IMG/VR virus record: IMGVR_UViG_3300012919_000036
Span: 1 to 25,385 of that record
Origin: a virus
DNA: 25,385 nt
Reading direction: 5' to 3' (one strand)
In this document: positions 6,147 to 13,826 of the stretch, one piece after another
How positions within the stretch are numbered: the stretch's first letter is position 1
Layout: every line of letters starts with the position of its first letter
Position numbers and translations under genes: made by a program
Notes under the pieces: generated by a model
Told to the model about the DNA's origin: nothing
Databases searched by the model: none
What the model saw: the letters and a program-made list of their open reading frames with translations, nothing else

Positions 6147-7474
6147 TATTGAAAGTCCTTAGGTGCAAAATTGGCTTTGCTGAAATCTAATCTGTCTACA
6201 ATTTTTACAGCATTGCCCATATGATCTGCAACTACTACACCTTCACCAGGTGTAACTTTGTAACTGCCATCTGGTTGTTGAATAAACGCTTTCATCTGCA
6301 TTAACTTGTTAAGATGTTTAGTTAGTTCATCTTTGGCTTCCATGATACCCATGTACAAGTTATACAGGTTGTAAAGTTTTTGTTTGTTTTCTGCTACAAA
6401 AGTTTTTGCTCTTTGTAGGTCATCCATTTTACGCATGGCGGCTGGACCTTCTGGACCAGTTTTAAGAGTGCTGATTGCTTTGTCTGTATCAGCAACAATC
6501 TGTTGAATAAAACTGTTAAAAAATCTACTTGCATCTGTAAACTTGCCTGCTCTTACAGCTCTGTTAACATGAGTTAACAGTTGTTCGCCAAACTTTTTAA
6601 TAGGCGAATCTGTCAGCAATTCCCAATCTTCGTTGCTCATACTTTTTACTGCTCTACTACTAGCACCCAACATTTGCAGAATTGGTTTTGCCTCTGCTTT
6701 GCTGAGTCCTGCTCCGCTTACGTCTGTTACCACTGCATCATCAAACCATACATCTGGAGTTTCAGTAAGTCCTTCTATGTTGGCACCAAACTGTGCAGTC
6801 ATATCACCAACTGTTTCACCATCATATGCTGTGTGCCACACTATGCCAATTTTTGCGTTTCTAATACGTTCTGCAAGTTCAGAGTCAGCCGGTACAGCAT
6901 AGGTGATTGTATTAGGCTTGAATGTAAGATATTCTTCACCTTCTATCTTTTGTGCTTTCAATGTATCAGGTGTAAACATCAAGTCGCCCTGTAATACACC
7001 TTCTATGCCCAATTTAGGAAAATGTTCTAGTGCTGTTTTTAGTTTGTTACGCAAACTGCTACCATCTTTGTCATCTTTGTCAGCATGAAAGCGATCTACA
7101 TCTGATGGTTTTTTGTTGAGTTTTGGTTCACGTTTTCCAAACACACCTTTTGTGCCTACAAAAAATTGTCCGTCAGCAGGATCAGTGCCTGCTATAATGG
7201 CAGGAGCTCCATCCCACTTTACACTTACTACTGCTGGATTGCCACCACTAGCACCACCACTCATGGCATTAGCTAGTCCACTGATAAGTCTGATGGCGGT
7301 TTCAGCACCTTGTTTTTGCTGTGAAAATACAAGTTCTTCTGCATGCATCAAATGTGTATTTTTCCCACCAGTGGCTTCTTTTAGGTTATGCAGAGCTTTT
7401 TGTACAAGTCTGTCTTGTCTAGGACCACGCTTCTTTCTGCGTTTCCAACCACTTATAATTTCCTTAACCTGCAT
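6146..7474 (-). CDS. Nucleotidyltransferase/ligase-superfamily-like protein (KWDG motif)
   Basis: A 442-residue protein with the motif order of covalent nucleotidyltransferases (DNA/RNA ligases, capping enzymes). Motif I is VKWDGAPAI with candidate nucleotidylated Lys86. A motif III-like VLQGDLMF lies at 160-167, a motif IIIa-like IGIVWHTAY at 209-217, motif IV EGVVV at 411-415 and motif V AVKIVD at 422-427 (Lys424). About 190 residues of mostly helical sequence are inserted between IIIa and IV, unlike ordinary ligases. I recall similar proteins in phages under the label DUF6267. It may be an active enzyme on nucleic acid, protein or a small molecule, or a binding relic. The start at 7474 overlaps the upstream gene by 11 nt and has AGGAAG about 10 nt upstream. 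Confidence 0.85.
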   Translation of the reverse strand: MQVKEIISGWKRRKKRGPRQDRLVQKALHNLKEATGGKNTHLMHAEELVFSQQKQGAETAIRLISGLANAMSGGASGGNPAVVSVKWDGAPAIIAGTDPADGQFFVGTKGVFGKREPKLNKKPSDVDRFHADKDDKDGSSLRNKLKTALEHFPKLGIEGVLQGDLMFTPDTLKAQKIEGEEYLTFKPNTITYAVPADSELAERIRNAKIGIVWHTAYDGETVGDMTAQFGANIEGLTETPDVWFDDAVVTDVSGAGLSKAEAKPILQMLGASSRAVKSMSNEDWELLTDSPIKKFGEQLLTHVNRAVRAGKFTDASRFFNSFIQQIVADTDKAISTLKTGPEGPAAMRKMDDLQRAKTFVAENKQKLYNLYNLYMGIMEAKDELTKHLNKLMQMKAFIQQPDGSYKVTPGEGVVVADHMGNAVKIVDRLDFSKANFAPKDFQ

Positions 7475-7715
7475 TTTTTCTTATCTTCCTAATACCACGT
7501 TCAAATATTCCCATGTCGCGATTTTTTATACTGAGCATAAACCTTTTACGTAGATCAGCTTGTATTTTTTCATCAAAGTTACTTTCTATATACTCCAAGA
7601 GCTGAATAGCACCGCCAAGTACATTTTCACTACGATAGCTTAAAATTTGATCTTTACTGGTTTTTGGAGCAAGAGAATTTATTTCTTCTAGTATACTCCT
7701 GGTTTTCTTTTTCAT
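7464..7715 (-). CDS. Small conserved hypothetical, 83 aa
   Basis: A basic helical protein (MKKKTRSILEEINSLAPKTS at the start, RGIRKIRKNAG at the end) with no recognised family. It has the strongest ribosome-binding site of the left part, GGAGG 7 nt before ATG 7715, and a CTAAATA late box just upstream. It is thus probably the first gene of a late unit that continues into the KWDG protein. Confidence 0.8.
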   Translation of the reverse strand: MKKKTRSILEEINSLAPKTSKDQILSYRSENVLGGAIQLLEYIESNFDEKIQADLRKRFMLSIKNRDMGIFERGIRKIRKNAG

Positions 7716-7738
7716 GGCTCAGCCTCCAATTATAGTAG

Positions 7739-7745
7739 TATTTAG
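7739..7745 (-). promoter_or_regulatory. T4-type late promoter box (CTAAATA)
   Basis: The minus strand reads CTAAATACTACTATAAT just after the helicase stop codon (7748-7746). The ATG of the gene at 7464-7715 is 23 nt downstream of the box and has GGAGG. This separates the replication genes (helicase and primase) from the late genes on the left. Confidence 0.6.
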
Positions 7746-9125
7746 CTACTCTGCCTTTTTGAGTATACTTCGTAGCCTATCACTGCTATTAACTGCATTG
7801 TCCTGTGTTTCTGGTTGTGGTGAGTTTTGTCCTAATGTACTTTTCTTTTTCAGTGCATCATAGATGTTGTTGAAACTGGTATCTTCTGCTTCTTGTTCAT
7901 CTAGATCTGTAATACGCATACTGTCAATGTTAAAATCCAAATCAATCTTTTGTCCAACACCATTACTGCTACGTGTTTTCATAAATTGTATCTGTATTCT
8001 ACCACGTTCACGCATTGCTTTACTGCTGAATATACCAATCACGTTATCTGCTGTTTGTATTTTACTCAATCCACCTGCAATGTGCGAATGGTCAAATTCT
8101 ATTTCTTCTACTGCACTTCTATTCAACTGCGAAGCTGTAGCAAACAAATAGTTTCCTTCAACTGCAAAGTTTCTAAGTTCTTCACTTACAAATTTGTCTT
8201 TGATAAACAAGTCACTGGGTGGCACTTTCTTTTGTGCTGGCATCATCAAGTCCAAATAGTCTACTAGAACTGCGTCTATTTTCTTGCCACTGTGTACTTC
8301 AAATTCTTTTATGAAACTTCTTAGATCATTTGTTGTTATACCATTTGGCAGTTGTACAATTTGTATTCCAGCATTGTGTTTTGCGGCCATTTTAACTTTC
8401 AGTTCTACGTTGTCTGTGTCTTTCAAAACCTGTCTTGTTGTAAGCCCAGTCAACATTGCATCTAGTCGCATACTACAAAGTTCTTCGCTAAGTTCTAAAC
8501 TTACATACAAAGTATTGTAGCCCATGCCTGCCCAATTGAGTGCTAAGTTTTGTAAGAAAATACTTTTACCTGCACCCGAACCTCCTGCAAAAATGTTGAG
8601 TTCGCCATTGTTGAATCCACCATACAGTTTTTCATCAATGCTTTTCCAACCTGTGCTGGTTCCACCTTTGGCATCTTTTATTGCTTGCAGTCTGCTCTTT
8701 GGATCTGCCCAATAGTCTGTGCCTAAGTTTTTGTTCAAACTAATTGCTACTGCTTCTTTGACCAAATGTTCTACTGCACCATATTCGCTTTTATCCAACA
8801 TGTCTGTGCTTTTAAGAATTGCACCTTCAAGTCCTTTGTGTCTGCAGAATGTTTCAAAGTCATCTAAAAACCAATCTTTGTGTGCAGATCCAGTTTCACC
8901 TATATCCTGCAAATCCATATTGGTTATTGCTTTCACCTGTTCGTGTGTGGGCATTGCTCCATATTCACTGGCATGCTCCTGTATGAACTCCACTGTACTT
9001 CGCAATGGTCTATCAAAGTATTCAGGCTTTACAATGTTGTTCACACGCACAAAAAGTTCATGATCATTCATCATAAACTCCAAATACAATTTCTGTAATT
9101 CTTGACTATATTCTTTTACTTCCAT
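7746..9125 (-). CDS. 41: Replicative DNA helicase gp41 (DnaB-like)
   Basis: This is the ring helicase that unwinds DNA at the phage fork and pairs with primase gp61. A DnaB-like N-terminal helical domain covers residues 1 to about 130. The RecA-type motor has Walker A GGSGAGKS (181-188) and Walker B AVLVDYLD (285-292), counted from the ATG. A later KTRSSNGVG segment is the region for arginine-finger and DNA-loop functions in this family. The length (459 aa) fits T4 gp41. I start at ATG 9125; a GTG at 9131, giving two more residues and a GTGA overlap with the primase stop, is the alternative. The primase gene directly upstream suggests one operon. Confidence 0.95.
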   Translation of the reverse strand: MEVKEYSQELQKLYLEFMMNDHELFVRVNNIVKPEYFDRPLRSTVEFIQEHASEYGAMPTHEQVKAITNMDLQDIGETGSAHKDWFLDDFETFCRHKGLEGAILKSTDMLDKSEYGAVEHLVKEAVAISLNKNLGTDYWADPKSRLQAIKDAKGGTSTGWKSIDEKLYGGFNNGELNIFAGGSGAGKSIFLQNLALNWAGMGYNTLYVSLELSEELCSMRLDAMLTGLTTRQVLKDTDNVELKVKMAAKHNAGIQIVQLPNGITTNDLRSFIKEFEVHSGKKIDAVLVDYLDLMMPAQKKVPPSDLFIKDKFVSEELRNFAVEGNYLFATASQLNRSAVEEIEFDHSHIAGGLSKIQTADNVIGIFSSKAMRERGRIQIQFMKTRSSNGVGQKIDLDFNIDSMRITDLDEQEAEDTSFNNIYDALKKKSTLGQNSPQPETQDNAVNSSDRLRSILKKAE

Positions 9126-9127
9126 AT

Positions 9128-10123
9128 TCACCTACAATATTGTTTTGTTAGCACACGTATTTTTGTTGGACTTGTATGTACATTATCTAATATACTTCGC
9201 ACTGTAAACATCCTGCCATATTTTTGCTGAGCATCTACACAATCTTTACAATCTTCCCAAGGTGGAAAACTTACTCCCCAACCTCTCTCTATAGCACGTT
9301 GCACTAATTTTTGTCCTGCTTCATCCCTATCTGGACAAACTATCACTTCCTTATTTAGACTATCAATGATGTCGGCTTGACGTCTACTGCAAATATTACT
9401 TGCTATTGCTACACCACCTGTAACCAATGCATCAAATTGTCCTTCTGTGATGATTGTATAATGTCTTTCACGCTGTGCATCTAAATTAAACACATAATCT
9501 TTCTGTTGCTGTAAAAAATACTTTGGAGTATCCTTGTTTGGCACATCACCAATCCAACGTGCAGTATATCCAACAATTACATTTTTGTAGTAGAACGGCA
9601 ATATTATCCTGTCTGCAAAGTGTTTGAAATCGCTGTAGTACCAGTTTGCCAGTGTGTCCAGCTTTCTGGACGCAAGATATTGTAATGCTTCTTCTATTTT
9701 ATCGTCAATTGATACTAAGTCTAGTATACTTTTTGCATTTGGCGGTAGTTGTACTTCTTTCCAATCTATTTTTACTGTCTGAGCTTGTTCTACTGTACGT
9801 TTGTGCAGACTCTGTAGTTCATCTTCACGCATCAATTCCAAGTTTACACGCTGGATATCACTTTCATCTGCTCCAAATGTTTTCAACAAACCACGCAGTT
9901 TACCTGCTATCTGTCTACCACTGCTCCAACCAGTTTTAAACCCACAGTTGAAACAGTTGTATTGAAACTTGTCATCATCAAAAAAGAATCCGCCCCTGCC
10001 ACGTGTATCCGCATTTTCTCCGTTCTGCACACACATTGGACAGTTGCCAGATATCCATCCACTAGGATTGCTTTTCCAACCCATAGGAACAGTTTGTCTA
10101 ACAAACTCTAAAACAACACTCAT
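9128..10123 (-). CDS. 61: DNA primase gp61
   Basis: Makes RNA primers for lagging-strand synthesis with gp41. An N-terminal zinc-binding domain has Cys28, Cys31, Cys57 and Cys60 (CPMC and CFNC). A TOPRIM catalytic domain follows, with the conserved Glu227 in ITEGQFDAL and the Asp265-x-Asp267 pair in VCPDRDEAG. The length of 331 aa is normal for T4-type primases. There is no Shine-Dalgarno sequence, and the promoter upstream places +1 on or within a couple of nt of ATG 10123. The stop overlaps the helicase start region, consistent with coupled expression. Confidence 0.95.
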   Translation of the reverse strand: MSVVLEFVRQTVPMGWKSNPSGWISGNCPMCVQNGENADTRGRGGFFFDDDKFQYNCFNCGFKTGWSSGRQIAGKLRGLLKTFGADESDIQRVNLELMREDELQSLHKRTVEQAQTVKIDWKEVQLPPNAKSILDLVSIDDKIEEALQYLASRKLDTLANWYYSDFKHFADRIILPFYYKNVIVGYTARWIGDVPNKDTPKYFLQQQKDYVFNLDAQRERHYTIITEGQFDALVTGGVAIASNICSRRQADIIDSLNKEVIVCPDRDEAGQKLVQRAIERGWGVSFPPWEDCKDCVDAQQKYGRMFTVRSILDNVHTSPTKIRVLTKQYCR

Positions 10124-10131
10124 ATATGTAT

Positions 10132-10158
10132 ATTATACTCTAATTGTGATTTTGTCAA
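10132..10158 (-). promoter_or_regulatory. Sigma70-type promoter for primase-helicase
   Basis: TTGACA lies at 10158-10153. The -10 can be read as TATAAT (10137-10132, spacer 15) or TAATAT (10135-10130, spacer 17). Either puts the transcription start 0-2 nt from ATG 10123. The distance from TTGACA to the ATG is 35 nt, the same as at the exonuclease gene. The promoter lies in the last codons of the virion-type gene at 10133. Confidence 0.7.
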
Positions 10159-10957
10159 CGGTGCCGGTGTTATCCGCTGTGGCTTCATAGTAAAAACGTA
10201 CCTTGTAAAGATTGTGTACAAAATTTATTGCTCGCACACCTGAAGTTGGAGATGCATAGTTTTCATGCCCTGTAAGTCCATTTGTATCAATCAAAAAGTA
10301 ATCAGAATCAGTTGGTTCTGCTTCTACTGTCCCTTGTACGTATATTTTACCTTTAAAATTGGTAGTGTATATGGCCACTGTGTGTAATCCATCTCTTGAA
10401 CCTTTTAGTATACTGCCGTTGGTTGCACTACTATACTGTGGGTCTGTAGCACCAGCACCACCAGTAAAACTTGTCAAAGCTGTTACTTCTGGCATAGCCG
10501 GCAATGGTCCGTCACGTACTTCAACAGTGAATTGTCCTGTTGTATTCAACTGCGGACTCAGTAAAAATTCTTCGCCATCATTGTTAATGCTGGTAATTGC
10601 AAAATCATACAGTGTTGGACTTAGATTTGCAATATCTCCAGGCACTAGTTTAAAGGTTATTTTTGCATCATCGTAGCTGTCTACAATAGCGTTTTTGGTT
10701 ACAACTATAGTTTGATCATTTCTTTTTATCAATTTGCCTTTTATAGTAACGTTATTGATATCTGCTGTACGCCTACTTTTATCATTGATAACTAAATGTA
10801 TGTGGTTATCAACTCCTTTATTTAAAACGAAAGGTTGGTAAGAAGTAGGAGAATTTACCGTGGTACTACGCTTGTAGTATCGGTTATACTGAGAGTTACT
10901 AGTATCTTTATTAAGAGTTGCTTCTCCGGTATTGGTATAATTATATGCTGTAGCCAT
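10133..10957 (-). CDS. Virion-type beta-rich protein, BppU-like N-terminal domain
   Basis: A 274-residue protein rich in Thr, Asn, Ser and Asp with mostly beta strands. Residues about 50-135 (HIHLVINDK, DINNVTIKGKLIKRND, ITFKLVPGDIANL, TLYDFAITSIN) resemble the Ig-like fold at the start of baseplate BppU-type proteins. A Gly/Ala/Pro-rich linker follows, and residues about 185-274 form a second beta domain ending in DKITIRV. It is likely a baseplate, tail-tip or decoration protein. A TAAATA late box ends 5 nt before the ATG, supporting late expression and a leaderless mRNA. No signal peptide is seen. Confidence 0.85.
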   Translation of the reverse strand: MATAYNYTNTGEATLNKDTSNSQYNRYYKRSTTVNSPTSYQPFVLNKGVDNHIHLVINDKSRRTADINNVTIKGKLIKRNDQTIVVTKNAIVDSYDDAKITFKLVPGDIANLSPTLYDFAITSINNDGEEFLLSPQLNTTGQFTVEVRDGPLPAMPEVTALTSFTGGAGATDPQYSSATNGSILKGSRDGLHTVAIYTTNFKGKIYVQGTVEAEPTDSDYFLIDTNGLTGHENYASPTSGVRAINFVHNLYKVRFYYEATADNTGTVDKITIRV

Positions 10958-10962
10958 ACACT

Positions 10963-10968
10963 TATTTA
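10963..10968 (-). promoter_or_regulatory. Late promoter box (TAAATA) abutting start codon
   Basis: The minus strand reads GGTAAATAAGTGTATG. TAAATA is followed by 5 nt and the ATG at 10957, the same geometry as at 3644 and 24128. The two bases before TAAATA (GG) differ from the T4 consensus, so this is a weaker match. It lies in the 20-bp gap shared with the divergent plus-strand gene. Confidence 0.5.
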
Positions 10969-10977
10969 CCTATTATT

Positions 10978-11355
10978 ATGACAGTTATCTCATCACGTTA
11001 CAAAATGCTTTTAGAAAAGTTTCCATTCCTTACCATGGTCCGCTATGGTAATGATGAGTTTATTGGTATAGTTGCTAATGCAGACGGAACAGTGTTCAAC
11101 ATGTATTGCTGGGACCTAATCAAAAGCGATAAAGAAAAATTAAATTTCATAAAGCTCGGCGAAGAGTGGTGGTTTGAGTCTAATCATAGTATACCAATTA
11201 ATATTTTGCTACTTAACCGCTGGAAGTTTCAAAATGTTCTACGTAGCTTGAACTATAAAAATGTTGAAGTCGTATATGGACCTGTAACAAGTTTTGGAAA
11301 TCTAATAAAAAAACGCAGTAAAAGACGTAACATTCAACTACTGAAAAAAATGTAG
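10978..11355 (+). CDS. Conserved hypothetical, the only plus-strand gene
   Basis: A 125-residue protein with an alpha/beta N-terminus (TMVRYGNDEFIGIVANADGT), a central LGEEWWFESNHSIPINILLL segment rich in aromatics, and a basic C-terminus (KKRSKRRNIQLLKKM). I recall a similar protein in marine T4-like phages, but no function. No competing long frame exists here on the minus strand. It has no clear Shine-Dalgarno sequence. A possible extended -10 (TGGTATAAT, 10933-10941) inside the divergent gene could drive it. Its TAG stop abuts the stop of the DnaE-like gene with no gap, so the two genes converge end to end. Confidence 0.8.
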   Translation: MTVISSRYKMLLEKFPFLTMVRYGNDEFIGIVANADGTVFNMYCWDLIKSDKEKLNFIKLGEEWWFESNHSIPINILLLNRWKFQNVLRSLNYKNVEVVYGPVTSFGNLIKKRSKRRNIQLLKKM

Positions 11356-11913
11356 TTATTCACAAAGCAAATTCATGTGTACAACAACACTAACAGCATA
11401 GGCAATGGCATGTGCTTTTTTAAAATAGTATTCACCATCCGATGGCTTTATCCACACTTGCTCCATTATGGTAGTCCATGGAAGACCAGCTAAATGTCTT
11501 TTTGCAGGACGAATAATAGCAAGTGTAGCCGCTAGTTGATCAATTGAACTGGGCTTTAACTGTTGCAAAAGTTTATGATGTCCACTTAGATGAAATACTT
11601 TATCAACAAATTCTTTGTGTTCTAGTAATTCCCACAATGGTTGTTTTTCCATTAATTTGTTCAAATGTTGTTCATCACGTACACCTTTGTAGATACTTAC
11701 ATTTAGACAATCAATTTTAAAATAGCCCATATCTTCTGCAGTTTTATAATCAATTGTGCTTAGGCCTGTGATTGGATCCTGTGGCATTTCATGAAAGTAA
11801 ACTCCAGTATTGTGTTTTTTATCAGGCTCAATACTTGCAGGTACATGTTGAAACAAATCCAAGACTTTTTTTCTATCTGCAAAGTCTATATCAATATCTG
11901 TGTTTGCTATCAT
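11356..11913 (-). CDS. Miniature DnaE-like (C-family DNA polymerase palm) protein
   Basis: This 185-residue protein has the landmark motifs of bacterial DNA polymerase III alpha in the right order. DIDIDFADRKKV (6-17) matches the P-D-x-D-x-D-F motif with catalytic Asp8 and Asp10. KHNTGVYF (33-40) matches KHAGGVVIA. GYFKIDCLNV (63-72) matches the LVKFDFLGL motif with the third Asp at 68. VFHLSGHHKLLQQLKP (106-121) and ATLAIIRPAK match the VFQLES...LFRPGP region. YFKKAHAIAYAV (163-174) matches the GFNKSHSAAYAL motif. Between these, most of the palm insert, fingers and thumb are missing, and the PHP, exonuclease-binding, OB and tau-binding parts are all absent. A stand-alone processive polymerase is unlikely; it may be a nucleotidyltransferase, an accessory factor or a decoy of the host polymerase. 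The start overlaps the upstream P-loop-like gene as ATGA. Confidence 0.85.
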   Translation of the reverse strand: MIANTDIDIDFADRKKVLDLFQHVPASIEPDKKHNTGVYFHEMPQDPITGLSTIDYKTAEDMGYFKIDCLNVSIYKGVRDEQHLNKLMEKQPLWELLEHKEFVDKVFHLSGHHKLLQQLKPSSIDQLAATLAIIRPAKRHLAGLPWTTIMEQVWIKPSDGEYYFKKAHAIAYAVSVVVHMNLLCE

Positions 11914-12647
11914 ATTTTAAGTATCCTTGTGCAATAGTCTAAAAACATTGCATATTCTCTGTCCATAAATCTTGTATGCTCTATTTCTAGTGTACTACAT
12001 AATTTAGATAAGTCAAGATTAAAAATATCAACTGTCATATCAGGTTGATATGTATGATCTATATCTTGTGCAATAGCTCTAGCCTTAGGCAAGTCATCAT
12101 CTGTAGCATAATCTTTCCAACCCCAATGGTAGCAGGTTTGTAGTTTCCAAAATGCTATTCCTGGTTGCATCAAATATTTCCCCCATGATGTTTCCATATA
12201 ATTACGATAATCAGGGTCATTTTGATGATGATCTAATATATGCATATCAAAACTGTTTTGCACGTCATATATAGGACGTTCTGCATAACACTGCCAATAA
12301 TAATCAAATGCTTTTTGATTAGGCTCAACCAAAATACAAGTTGCAGGTGTCTTCCATTTTCTTTTGGTGGTAGGCCAAGAACCATAGCTTATGCCCCATA
12401 CGCCTGGAGCGGTCATTATTTTGTTCAATTCATCTAGTTCGCCACGTTCTTGGTGATAAATCCATTTATGAGTCCAATGCGTTTTATCACCACTGTGATT
12501 ATCCCACGGATCTTGATGCGGATCGTTTAACCATCTAAGATTACGCATAAAATTATTTGTAGAATAACTTGGAGATTGTTCAAGTATCCAACCTAATACA
12601 CTTGCTTCAGATCCATAATATCCAAAAACATGTACTAGTCTATCCAT
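11910..12647 (-). CDS. P-loop-like / possible sulfotransferase-like protein, 245 aa
   Basis: The N-terminus (RLVHVFGYYGSEASVLGWIL) shows a strand, Gly/Ser loop and helix layout like the proteins at 3947 and 16507. The protein is unusually rich in Trp, His, Tyr and Asp (many HW and WG pairs), and its C-terminal helix (DREYAMFLDYCTRIL) recalls the end of the 16507 protein. The fold call is weak and no catalytic site can be named. It overlaps the gene at 12635 by 13 nt, with AGGTAAG upstream of ATG 12647. Its stop overlaps the DnaE-like start, so the two are translated together. Confidence 0.8.
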   Translation of the reverse strand: MDRLVHVFGYYGSEASVLGWILEQSPSYSTNNFMRNLRWLNDPHQDPWDNHSGDKTHWTHKWIYHQERGELDELNKIMTAPGVWGISYGSWPTTKRKWKTPATCILVEPNQKAFDYYWQCYAERPIYDVQNSFDMHILDHHQNDPDYRNYMETSWGKYLMQPGIAFWKLQTCYHWGWKDYATDDDLPKARAIAQDIDHTYQPDMTVDIFNLDLSKLCSTLEIEHTRFMDREYAMFLDYCTRILKI

Positions 12648-12865
12648 TCACTTACCTGAAGTAACTTGTGTAATTTCTTTTTTGCTTCAGTGACGTTCAC
12701 AGCGGGAATCCATGCAGTACCTTGACTATGTGTTTCACTTATCCTGTTTAGTTCAAGTGTAATGTCATTGTTTGGTTCTTTGGACATTTTGACTATAGCT
12801 GGACACTTGAATTTAAGAATATGCACTTTAGTCTTAACATTTGGGAATTGAATTACATTACTCAT
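12635..12865 (-). CDS. Small conserved hypothetical, 76 aa
   Basis: No family is recognised. An N-terminal strand pair (NVIQFPNVKTKVHILKFKCP) is followed by a C-terminal helix (VTEAKKKLHKLLQVSEW). The ATG overlaps the preceding stop as ATGA, with CAGG nearby. It is translated in the middle of a tightly coupled chain from about 15049 down to 11356. Confidence 0.75.
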   Translation of the reverse strand: MSNVIQFPNVKTKVHILKFKCPAIVKMSKEPNNDITLELNRISETHSQGTAWIPAVNVTEAKKKLHKLLQVSEWID

Positions 12866-13158
12866 ACCTGGGCATCTTCACCATTGCCTAGTGGAAAACG
12901 CAACGGTTCACCTGTAACACTGTCCCATCTAAAACTACGCCAGGCTTCTTTGTCCATATCCCATACCACTTGTACTTCTTCATTTATTGCTCGTACTTTC
13001 TTTTGTGTGAGAGGATCTTTTGATGGAGGTGGTACATATCCTTCAGCAAGAGTACACCTCATTTTTCTTTTTGTGCCATCTTTCTTTGTAAACTCTACCA
13101 AAAACTCACTGTCAATTAATCTATCCTTGATCCATTGTTTAGTGCTTTCTTCAATCAT
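12862..13158 (-). CDS. DUF2693/WYL_2-like SH3-barrel protein
   Basis: A 98-residue protein with LVEFTKKDGTKRKMRCTLAE (residues 20-39) followed by a Pro-rich loop and VQVVWDMDKEAWRSFRWDSV. This pattern fits the small phage SH3/Sm-like barrel family called DUF2693 or WYL_2; the identification is by recall. I chose ATG 13158 because it overlaps the preceding stop as ATGA and has AAGGAAGCAGGA just upstream. ATG 13176 would add six residues lying inside the neighbour. Confidence 0.8.
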   Translation of the reverse strand: MIEESTKQWIKDRLIDSEFLVEFTKKDGTKRKMRCTLAEGYVPPPSKDPLTQKKVRAINEEVQVVWDMDKEAWRSFRWDSVTGEPLRFPLGNGEDAQV

Positions 13159-13826
13159 AGTCCTGCTTCCTTCCATATTTCTTCAGCCCAACCAACGCTG
13201 GCTCTGTCGTGTCTAGTTTTGTGTGTCCAATATTCTGGATCAATAAATTCAGCTATCCTACTTACTTGTTCATCATTTAGTCTATCAATGATTGCTTGTG
13301 CAGAATCACAAGTGTAAATTACCCATGGAGATATTTTTCCTGTTTGCACCATATGTACAAATCTATTGCCAGATACTGCATTGAAATAATCACTCCACAT
13401 TGCACTGTTTGTATCTGCCCAATCCTGCATGTGAAGAATACTTCTTTCTACACCACGTTCAACTGTTTCACTCTTAAGATAACGTTTTATCCACATTTCA
13501 AGCACACGATCACTGTACCAATCACTGAGCTTTACACTTTCTCTTATAAGGAACTCCACGTATTTGTCTGCTGGATCTATTTTGTTGTCATCTACGTACT
13601 TGCCAAACTTGACAAAATCACCATAGTACTGTGAATCACAAAATTCACGTATGGTTTTATCTTTTGTAGCACCTGTGGCCAATTTGTAAAAAGTTTGAAA
13701 AGCTCTATAGCCTAGTTGCACCTGTTTGTCCTCGCGATTCAACCATCTACGTTTTTTCTCACAGGTGTGAGCCGCCAACGTTGCTTCTCTTCTAAAACTT
13801 CTTTTACAGTATTCACATGTAAACAT
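13155..13826 (-). CDS. Zinc-finger-bearing conserved phage protein, 223 aa
   Basis: The N-terminus MFTCEYCKRSFRREATLAAH contains a C2H2-type finger variant: Cys4, Cys7, His20 and Cys22 (C-x2-C-x12-H-x-C). The remaining 200 residues are helical with many Trp and Tyr (YVEFLIRESVKLSDWYSDRV, MQDWADTNSAMWSDYF). I recall similar proteins in marine T4-like phages, with no known function. The finger suggests DNA or RNA contact. It is coupled to the upstream gene by TAATG and to the downstream gene by ATGA, within the replication-linked gene chain. Confidence 0.85.
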   Translation of the reverse strand: MFTCEYCKRSFRREATLAAHTCEKKRRWLNREDKQVQLGYRAFQTFYKLATGATKDKTIREFCDSQYYGDFVKFGKYVDDNKIDPADKYVEFLIRESVKLSDWYSDRVLEMWIKRYLKSETVERGVERSILHMQDWADTNSAMWSDYFNAVSGNRFVHMVQTGKISPWVIYTCDSAQAIIDRLNDEQVSRIAEFIDPEYWTHKTRHDRASVGWAEEIWKEAGL

